A DNA stretch of 64,000 bases from Catenulispora sp. MAP5-51 (GTDB taxonomy: Bacteria > Actinomycetota > Actinomycetes > Streptomycetales > Catenulisporaceae): positions 372,001-436,000 of the forward strand of contig NZ_JBGCCH010000004.1 of NCBI RefSeq assembly GCF_041261205.1, read 5' to 3'. The translations under genes were made by a program, and so were the position numbers. Below are positions 58,784 through 64,000 of the stretch, piece after piece. A model generated the notes under the pieces. That model ran no database searches, was not told where the DNA came from, and saw only the letters and a program-made list of their open reading frames with translations. Positions within the stretch are counted from its first letter, which is position 1; each line of letters opens with the position of its first letter.

Positions 58784-60091
58784 TCACCGCGGCTTGATCT
58801 GCTTCAGCGCCGGCTCGGCCCCGGCCTTGGCGAGCACCCGGGTCCAGGCCCGCTGCTGGGCCGGCGTCAGCCGCACCGGGACGGCGATCCGCAGGACGTC
58901 GCCGTCCCGGGGCACGATCTGTTCGGTGGTCTCGGTGACCAGACCCCAGTGCCGCCCGGCTTTCTTCGGCAGCCCCATCCGCCAGGCTTCCCCGTGGCCG
59001 CCTCGCACTTCCCACAGCAGAGTCCGGGCCAGACTGCCGGTCACCGGATGCGTGATGTAGTGCTCCAGCCAGTCCTCCAGCGGGATCTCGCGCCGCTCGC
59101 CCTGCGCCGACGCCAGGCGCGTGCGCGCCGCGCGGACCGCGGTCCGCAGCTCGGCGGCGAGCTCCGAGACCTCCCGCAGCGCGTCCTGATCCACCGTCGC
59201 CGCGGTCGGCCTGCCGGCCAGCGGCCGGCCCTCCACCGCCTCGGGCCCGCTGCGCTCGTGGTAGCGGACCTTCACCCGGCCGCCGAGCTGTATCCGGATG
59301 ATCGCCACGTGGTCCGGTCCCACCGAGATCCGGACCTGGCGGGCGCCGTCCAGCCCGAAGGTGCTGACCGTCCACTCCGGCGCGTCCGAGAGCGTGCGCA
59401 GCCGCCGCTTCAGCTCCGAGTACGCCGCCTTCCGCAGCGCCGCCAGCCGGGCCTCGGCGGCCAGCTGGTGCAGCGCCGGCGGCACCAGTTCCCCGTGCAC
59501 CGCGGCCAGCGCCCGGATCGCGGCGCGCGCCATCGGCATCGATCCGGCGGTGAGCCGGGACTGCTGTGCGGCCAGCCGGACCAGCAGCGGCACCGCCTCC
59601 TCGGCGGGCAGCAGGGACAGGGCTTTGATCAGGCCGCTGACGAACTCCGCCGACTGGGGCGGCGTCAGCCCTTCCTTGTCCACCAGCCGGCTCAGGGCCA
59701 ACCCGGCGTGCGGCGCCCGATCGACCAGGCGGCACGCGGCGGCCTCGTCCCACGGGGAGCTCCGCTCGCAGTAGTCCAGCAGGGCACTGACGTCGGCGTC
59801 GTCCGCGAGCGAACCGAGCAGCCGCTCGTACGCGCCGTCTTCGAGGTAGCGCCACGGGATGCGGTCCTGCGCCGGCGCCGCAGGCTCGGACGACGCGTCC
59901 GGCTTCCGCCCGAAGGCGGCGCCGGCCGCGTCGGGGCTGCCGGCAGCCGACGCCTGTCGAACGTCTGCCGCCGTCGCCGTCGCTGCTGCCTTCGCCGCTG
60001 CCGCGCCGGGTGCGTTTGTCGGCACCGCTGTGGACGCCTCCCCGGCCGCCCCGGCGTCGCGCCGCTTCCGCCGCCCCCGCAACCACCCCAT
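58784..60091 (-). CDS. DUF4132-like protein of unknown function
   Basis: 435 residues. An N-terminal low-complexity part (about 1-75, Ala/Arg rich) precedes an alpha-helical repeat-like middle (about 80-250) and a C-terminal domain with RQVRISVGPDHVAIIRIQLGGRVKVRYHERSGPEAV, LEDWLEHYITHPVTGSLARTLLWEVRGG and GDVLRIAVPVRLTPAQQRAW. The HPVTGSLARTLLW element recalls DUF4132, an uncharacterised family. No catalytic motif is seen. Start ATG 60091. Confidence 0.7.
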   Translation of the reverse strand: MGWLRGRRKRRDAGAAGEASTAVPTNAPGAAAAKAAATATAADVRQASAAGSPDAAGAAFGRKPDASSEPAAPAQDRIPWRYLEDGAYERLLGSLADDADVSALLDYCERSSPWDEAAACRLVDRAPHAGLALSRLVDKEGLTPPQSAEFVSGLIKALSLLPAEEAVPLLVRLAAQQSRLTAGSMPMARAAIRALAAVHGELVPPALHQLAAEARLAALRKAAYSELKRRLRTLSDAPEWTVSTFGLDGARQVRISVGPDHVAIIRIQLGGRVKVRYHERSGPEAVEGRPLAGRPTAATVDQDALREVSELAAELRTAVRAARTRLASAQGERREIPLEDWLEHYITHPVTGSLARTLLWEVRGGHGEAWRMGLPKKAGRHWGLVTETTEQIVPRDGDVLRIAVPVRLTPAQQRAWTRVLAKAGAEPALKQIKPR

Positions 60092-60107
60092 CGCACGCCC
60101 CTCTTAT

Positions 60108-60167
60108 GGTCGGTCAACTGGTCGGTCAACTGGTCGGTCAGCCGGTCGGTCAGCCGGCCGGTCAGCC
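60108..60167. repeat. Five 12-bp tandem repeats (GGTCGGTCAACT-type)
   Basis: Units 60108-60119 and 60120-60131 (GGTCGGTCAACT), 60132-60143 and 60144-60155 (GGTCGGTCAGCC), 60156-60167 (GGCCGGTCAGCC). The last unit contains the NAT stop codon; the array fills most of the gap before the next gene. Confidence 0.9.
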
Positions 60168-61031
60168 CTGCTGCGCGGCCCACGCCACGTGCTGCTCCCA
60201 CACCCGCTTCCACAACCGCTCCTGCGCCACGTCGCCGACGCCCGGCAGGCGCAGCGAGAACACGTCGGCCAGCGCGTCGAACCACTCCTCGGAGTCGGTG
60301 ATCTCGCGCGTGGTGAGCGTGGTCCCGTCCGAGCGGGTCAGCACACAGCCGCGCAGATGGTCGACGCCGGCGGCGTCGCGCCGGTACACGTCGAGGTTCT
60401 TCACGAACACGGATTCCGGATTCGTTTCCATCCACTCGTGCCGCGCCAGGAAGTCCGGCAGCGCCGCGATCCGCTCCTCGAACACCATGCCGGTGAACGA
60501 ATCGGCCTTCGGGTCGTGGGTGAAGCTCCACCCCGACGCGCCGTTCTCGAACCGGGTGCGCTCCAGCTTGTACGTGTACGGGCCCTGCACCGTCTCGCCG
60601 GGAACGCACAGCACCGGCTCGTGCGGCCCGTCGCCGAGTCCGGTGTCGCAGTAGTAGAGGGTGTCCTCGGCCTCCACGAGCAGCACCAGGTGGTTCGGCT
60701 CGTCGATGATCGGCCCGAGCCCGTGGCCGCCGCGGTCCTGGCTGCGCCAGACCCGGCCGCGGTGCGTCGTCACGTCGTAGCCCAGGGTCTCCAGCAGAGC
60801 CCCGAACGCGCCGTTCAGGTGGTAGCAGTACCCGGACTCGCCGGCCACGATGCGGGCCGCCGAGTCGTACGGGTCCGGTGTCGTGCGCTGGCCGAGGTGG
60901 ACCTGCAAGGAGGTGTACGCCACACGTTCCACGTGCGCGCGGTGCAGCGCGAAAAGGCCCTCGATGGTGGGCTTTCCGGGATGCTCCATGCCCAGGCGGC
61001 GGAGATACCCCTGGACGTCTATGTTCGCCAT
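60162..61031 (-). CDS. Arylamine N-acetyltransferase
   Basis: 289 residues; transfers acetyl from acetyl-CoA to arylamines or hydrazines. The Cys-His-Asp triad is C69 (GESGYCYHLNGAFGALL), H114 (DEPNHLVLLV) and D129 (YYCDTGLGDGP). GESGYC replaces the common RRGGYC, so the substrate pocket may differ, but all catalytic residues are kept. ATG 61031 start. The stop lies inside the tandem-repeat array, and the LLM gene lies upstream on the same strand with a 24-bp gap. Confidence 0.93.
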   Translation of the reverse strand: MANIDVQGYLRRLGMEHPGKPTIEGLFALHRAHVERVAYTSLQVHLGQRTTPDPYDSAARIVAGESGYCYHLNGAFGALLETLGYDVTTHRGRVWRSQDRGGHGLGPIIDEPNHLVLLVEAEDTLYYCDTGLGDGPHEPVLCVPGETVQGPYTYKLERTRFENGASGWSFTHDPKADSFTGMVFEERIAALPDFLARHEWMETNPESVFVKNLDVYRRDAAGVDHLRGCVLTRSDGTTLTTREITDSEEWFDALADVFSLRLPGVGDVAQERLWKRVWEQHVAWAAQQG

Positions 61032-61054
61032 GGTGACATAGGGTAAAGCAGTCT

Positions 61055-61966
61055 TCAGGCGTTGGCGGGCGCGATCTCGTCAAGGACGTGCGCGGGGGTG
61101 GCGTAAGCCCCTGATTCGCGGGGATGGTGGACCACGAAATCGGTGAAGCCGAGTTCCTCGACCCGCCCCGCGACCTCGTCGAACCGCGCCTTGGACTCCA
61201 TCGTCCGCAGCGGCGACAGGCCGGTCAGCAGCAGCCGCGGCAGCGAGGCCGGATCCCGGCCCTCCTTCTCGCAGGCCTCGTCCAGCTTCTTCGTGACCTT
61301 CTCCAACGCGGCCCAGGTGTCGGCGGCGGTCGGGCCCTCGCCGTCCCGGCCGGCCAGGGTGTCGTCGGCGATCCACAGCTGCGCGTGCTTCACCACGGTC
61401 CGCAGACCCAGCGGCCCGGTCGCGGCCAGCCCGAAGGGCACCCGCGGCTGCTGGACGCAGCCCGGCTCCATCCGGGCGTCCACCGCCTCGTAGTAGGTGC
61501 CGCGGTAGGTGGTGCGGGTCCGGCCCTCCGCCGCCCCGCGCAGCAGCTGGTCCAGGATCTCCACCGACTCCCGGTAGCGCTCGCCGCGCTCCTTGGCCGA
61601 CCAGCCCTCGCCGTCCGGGCCGTAGCCGAGCACCCGGGCGTCCGGGCCGAAGGAGCCGGCGCCGTAGCCGAGGATGAAGCGGCCCTGCGAGACGTCGTCC
61701 AGGGACATGATCTCCTGGGCGAACGGCACCGGATGGCGGAAGTTGGCCGAGGCCACCAGAGTTCCCAGTTTGATCCGTTCGGTCACCGCGGCGGCCGAGG
61801 CCAGGGTGGTGACCGCGTCGTACCAGGGGCCGTCCGGGATGCCGCTGAAGGTGATGTGGTCGTACGTCCACGCGTGCTCGAACCCGAGTTCCTCCACCCG
61901 GCGCCAGCGCGCGGCGGCCTCGCGGAACGGACGGTCGGGCAGGACGCAGACGCCGAGACGCAACAT
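61055..61966 (-). CDS. LLM-class flavin/F420-dependent oxidoreductase
   Basis: 303 residues with the TIM-barrel luciferase-like fold: LRLGVCVLPDRPFREAAARWRRVEELGFEHAWTYDHITFSG, VTERIKLGTLVASANFRHPVPFAQEIMSLDDVSQGRFILGYGAG, YRESVEILDQLLRG and EELGFTDFVVHHP. These segments are typical of the actinobacterial F420-dependent branch. Cofactor and substrate cannot be proved from sequence. It lies directly upstream of the NAT gene on the same strand, possibly one transcription unit. Confidence 0.92.
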   Translation of the reverse strand: MLRLGVCVLPDRPFREAAARWRRVEELGFEHAWTYDHITFSGIPDGPWYDAVTTLASAAAVTERIKLGTLVASANFRHPVPFAQEIMSLDDVSQGRFILGYGAGSFGPDARVLGYGPDGEGWSAKERGERYRESVEILDQLLRGAAEGRTRTTYRGTYYEAVDARMEPGCVQQPRVPFGLAATGPLGLRTVVKHAQLWIADDTLAGRDGEGPTAADTWAALEKVTKKLDEACEKEGRDPASLPRLLLTGLSPLRTMESKARFDEVAGRVEELGFTDFVVHHPRESGAYATPAHVLDEIAPANA

Positions 61967-62054
61967 GCCCCCGAGCCTATTACGATCACCCCAGGAATGG
62001 AGCGGGCGGCAGGCCGCGGGTGAACACAGGATCGATGATCAACGGAGCCGGACT

Positions 62055-63170
62055 GTGCGGACGTTCTGGGGCGTGTTCGGGAGCCTGATCGTGCTGGGCA
62101 CCCTGATGTCGGAGGTGCGGACCCTCGTGGTGCCGCGGGTCTTCCGTCCTGGGCTGTCGAACCTCCTGGGGCGCACCGTCTACCGCACATTCCAGCTGAT
62201 GGCCAACCGCTTCGACCGGTACGAGACCAAGGACCGCATCCTGGCCTACGCCGGACCGCTGTCCGTGGTCACCAAGCTGGTCGGCTGGCTCGGCGCCTTC
62301 CTCATCGGCTACTCCATGCTCAACTTCTCGCTCGGCGCCCTGGGCTGGCGGGCCTCGGTCCGCGAGGCCGGGTCCTCGCTGCTCACCCTGGGTTTCGCCT
62401 CCGCCGACAAGACCCGGCTGAACGCGATCGACTTCTGCGCCGCAGTCACGGGACCGGTCTCCATCGGCCTGCTGGTCGGCTACCTGCCGGCGCTCTACTC
62501 CGCCTACGCCAGGCGCGAGACCGAGGTGACGATGCTGGAGGCGCGCGCCGGCGGTCCGGCCTGGGGCCCGGAGATCCTGGCGCGCTATGCGATGGTCAAC
62601 CTGAACGACCAACTCCCGGACCTCTATAGAGGATGGGAGCGCTGGACGGCCGACGTGTCCGAGAGCCACACCAGCTATCCGGTTCTCATCTATTTCCGGT
62701 CCCCCCGCGCGCAGCGCAACTGGCTGATCGCCCTTTTGGCCGTCATGGACGCCGCCGCCCTGCACGTGTCGTTCAACCCGTCACAGAACGTCGGCGAGAT
62801 CCGCATGGCCTTGCGCAGCGGCTATGTGACCCTTCGCGAGATCGCTCGCACCGAGCGCGTGGCCTATAACCCGGACCCCTCTCCGGACGACCCGATCCTG
62901 CTCACCAAGGAGGAGTTCCTCTATGGCGTGCAGCGAATGCGCGCCCAGGGCTATGAGTTTGAACGGACGCCCGATGAGGCGTGGCCGCATTTCCAGGGGT
63001 GGCGTGTGAACTACGAGGCGGTGGCGTACGCCCTGGCCTACCGCATCGACGCGGTCCCGGCCCGCTGGTCGGGCCCGCGGCGCACCTCGGAGGCACAGAT
63101 CGACGTCATCACCCCGGTGAACCGGCAGCCCGCGAAGTCCAAGCCGGTGGCGGACGACGTGCGGGGCTGA
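62055..63170 (+). CDS. Membrane protein with possible channel pore motif
   Basis: 371 residues from GTG 62055 (GGAG upstream). Hydrophobic segments lie at about 4-22, 65-90 (VTKLVGWLGAFLIGYSMLNFSLGAL), 135-160 (AVTGPVSIGLLVGYLPALYSAY) and about 220-240. Between the second and third comes GSSLLTLGFASADK, a short re-entrant-like stretch resembling a K+-channel selectivity loop with TLGFAS in place of TVGYGD. The C-terminal half is soluble. Its function is unknown; the resemblance is suggestive only. Confidence 0.75.
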   Translation: MRTFWGVFGSLIVLGTLMSEVRTLVVPRVFRPGLSNLLGRTVYRTFQLMANRFDRYETKDRILAYAGPLSVVTKLVGWLGAFLIGYSMLNFSLGALGWRASVREAGSSLLTLGFASADKTRLNAIDFCAAVTGPVSIGLLVGYLPALYSAYARRETEVTMLEARAGGPAWGPEILARYAMVNLNDQLPDLYRGWERWTADVSESHTSYPVLIYFRSPRAQRNWLIALLAVMDAAALHVSFNPSQNVGEIRMALRSGYVTLREIARTERVAYNPDPSPDDPILLTKEEFLYGVQRMRAQGYEFERTPDEAWPHFQGWRVNYEAVAYALAYRIDAVPARWSGPRRTSEAQIDVITPVNRQPAKSKPVADDVRG

Positions 63171-63256
63171 TTTTCCGCCCCGTGGATCACCATTCCCCAG
63201 TTCATGATCACGCAGTAGGTTCCGTACGCGGCTCACGTCGACTACGGAGGGGAACC

Positions 63257-63850
63257 ATGTCTTCAGACCAGTACGGACCCGGCTATGGCCAGGGCGGGCA
63301 GGGGTACGGGCAGGGCGGGCAAGGCGGTCAGGGGTACGGCGGGCAGGGGTACGGACAAGGCGGACCCGGCTATGGGCAGCAGCCTCCCGGCTACGGCCCG
63401 CCGGCGGGCGGTCAGGGCAGTCAGGGTGGTCAGGGCGGACCCGGCTATGGGCCTCCGGCCGGCGGTCCGGGCGGACCCGTTTACGGCCCGGGTCCCGGCG
63501 GTCCCGGCGGACCCGGCTACGGCCCCGGGCCGAGCCCGTACGGCGGCCGGCCGCCGCAGGGCGCCGGCTACCCGGTGAAGGTGCAGTTCCAGTACCCGGA
63601 GAAACTGAGCCGGGGCCTCATCTTCGTCAAGATCTTCATGCTCATCCCGCACTTCATCGTGCTGTACGCCCTGGGCCTGTGCGCCGGCATCGCGAGCTTC
63701 ATCGCCTGGTGGGCGATCCTGTTCACCGGCCGCTACCCGCGGGGGCTGTGGAACTTCGTCACCGGCGTCCTCCGCTGGCAGACCCGGGTGTCGAGCTACA
63801 TGTACCTGACGCACGACGCCTACCCGCCGTTCTCGCTCGAGGACCAGTAG
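63257..63850 (+). CDS. DUF4389 membrane protein with Gly/Tyr/Gln-rich N terminus
   Basis: 197 residues. The first about 105 are low complexity, GYGQGGQGY-type repeats rich in Gly, Gln, Pro and Tyr. The DUF4389 domain follows: YPVKVQFQYPEKLSRGLIFVKIFMLIPHFIVLYALGLCAGIASFIAWWAILFTGRYPRGLWNFVTGVLRWQTRVSSYMYLTHDAYPPFSLED, with two membrane helices. The family is uncharacterised. ATG 63257 follows GGAGGGGAA. Its 3' end overlaps the convergent gene below by 31 bp. Confidence 0.88.
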   Translation: MSSDQYGPGYGQGGQGYGQGGQGGQGYGGQGYGQGGPGYGQQPPGYGPPAGGQGSQGGQGGPGYGPPAGGPGGPVYGPGPGGPGGPGYGPGPSPYGGRPPQGAGYPVKVQFQYPEKLSRGLIFVKIFMLIPHFIVLYALGLCAGIASFIAWWAILFTGRYPRGLWNFVTGVLRWQTRVSSYMYLTHDAYPPFSLEDQ

Positions 63851-64000
63851 GTCCCGTCGAGCATGTGCTCGAGCGTCGCGGCGTGGTTCACCAGTCCGTC
63901 CGGTTCGGCCGGGGCCTCCTGCTCTCCGAACCGGACGCGGCGCTGGTTCACCCGGGCCATCACGATCCCGTGCCGCAGCGCGGCGTACACCTCGTAGAAC
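63820..64000 (-). CDS. Probable phosphotransferase (APH) family protein, C-terminal fragment
   Basis: The window ends inside this leftward gene; 59 codons plus the stop (TAG at 63822-63820) are visible. The fragment reads FYEVYAALRHGIVMARVNQRRVRFGE, then a Pro/Glu/Ala-rich stretch, LVNHAATLEHMLDGTYWSSS and a short Gly/Asn end. FYEVYAALRHGIVMAR is characteristic of the C-terminal helix of actinobacterial aminoglycoside-phosphotransferase-like kinases, and the shared helix supports that family, but only part of the gene is here. The overlap with DUF4389 is convergent. Confidence 0.65.
   Translation of the reverse strand, partial: FYEVYAALRHGIVMARVNQRRVRFGEQEAPAEPDGLVNHAATLEHMLDGTYWSSSENGG

Noticed and set aside
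1-64000. tRNA and rRNA genes
   Set aside because: I found no cloverleaf-like arrangement with a T-loop GTTCGA core or rRNA-like sequence in the intergenic regions; a dedicated search would be decisive.

Overview
The window is high-GC, gene-dense DNA (GTG starts common, many ATGA/GTGA overlaps) from a mycothiol-making actinomycete. Marker genes are sigR-rsrA, a WhiB1/WblE-type WhiB protein, nickel superoxide dismutase with its maturase, a dasR-dasABC chitooligosaccharide locus, an actinobacterial PdtaS-like kinase and an LLM-class (F420-type) oxidoreductase. The set is Streptomyces-like. The genus cannot be fixed from sequence alone; a Streptomyces relative such as a Catenulispora-type organism would fit.

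Region 1 (1-12.8 kb) is the translation-factor locus: rimP (partial), nusA, ylxR, infB, DUF503, rbfA, truB, ribF. The usually contiguous nusA-ylxR step is split by about 4.8 kb of accessory genes: an ECF sigma factor with a membrane partner, a GlcG/HbpS-like protein facing an XRE regulator, and an arsR-SRPBCC-reductase operon. The infB leader carries three chained mini-ORFs. A 223-bp inverted-repeat element with a candidate 5-bp target duplication lies between truB and ribF.

Region 2 (12.8-18.7 kb) holds sigR-rsrA behind a consensus sigma-R promoter, a pair of membrane HD phosphohydrolase-like proteins (one complete HD-GYP, one degenerate), a small biotin/lipoyl carrier protein and a BsaP-like biotin synthase auxiliary protein.

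Region 3 (18.7-31.6 kb) holds cydA-cydB-cydDC for cytochrome bd assembly plus a hotdog thioesterase, then mostly leftward metabolic genes (methyltransferase, IlvG-like TPP enzyme, GNAT, aldo/keto reductase) facing an XRE regulator.

Region 4 (31.6-45.4 kb) interleaves biotin synthesis (bioD-bioB, bioF) with N-acetylglucosamine use (dasR, dasABC, GH3 glycosidase, SIS-type deaminase, nagA). DasR-type operators lie before dasA and between bioF and nagA.

Region 5 (45.4-57.9 kb) holds regulators and stress genes (PdtaS-like kinase, wblE, diacylglycerol-kinase-like enzyme, SigB/F-type sigma with its anti-sigma kinase, sodN/sodX, CGNR regulator), an amino-acid ABC transporter and malic enzyme. Region 6 (57.9-64 kb) has a HAD phosphatase, a DUF4132-like protein, arylamine N-acetyltransferase, an LLM oxidoreductase, two membrane proteins and the end of a probable APH-family gene. 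I see no rRNA, tRNA, CRISPR array, transposase or phage gene.
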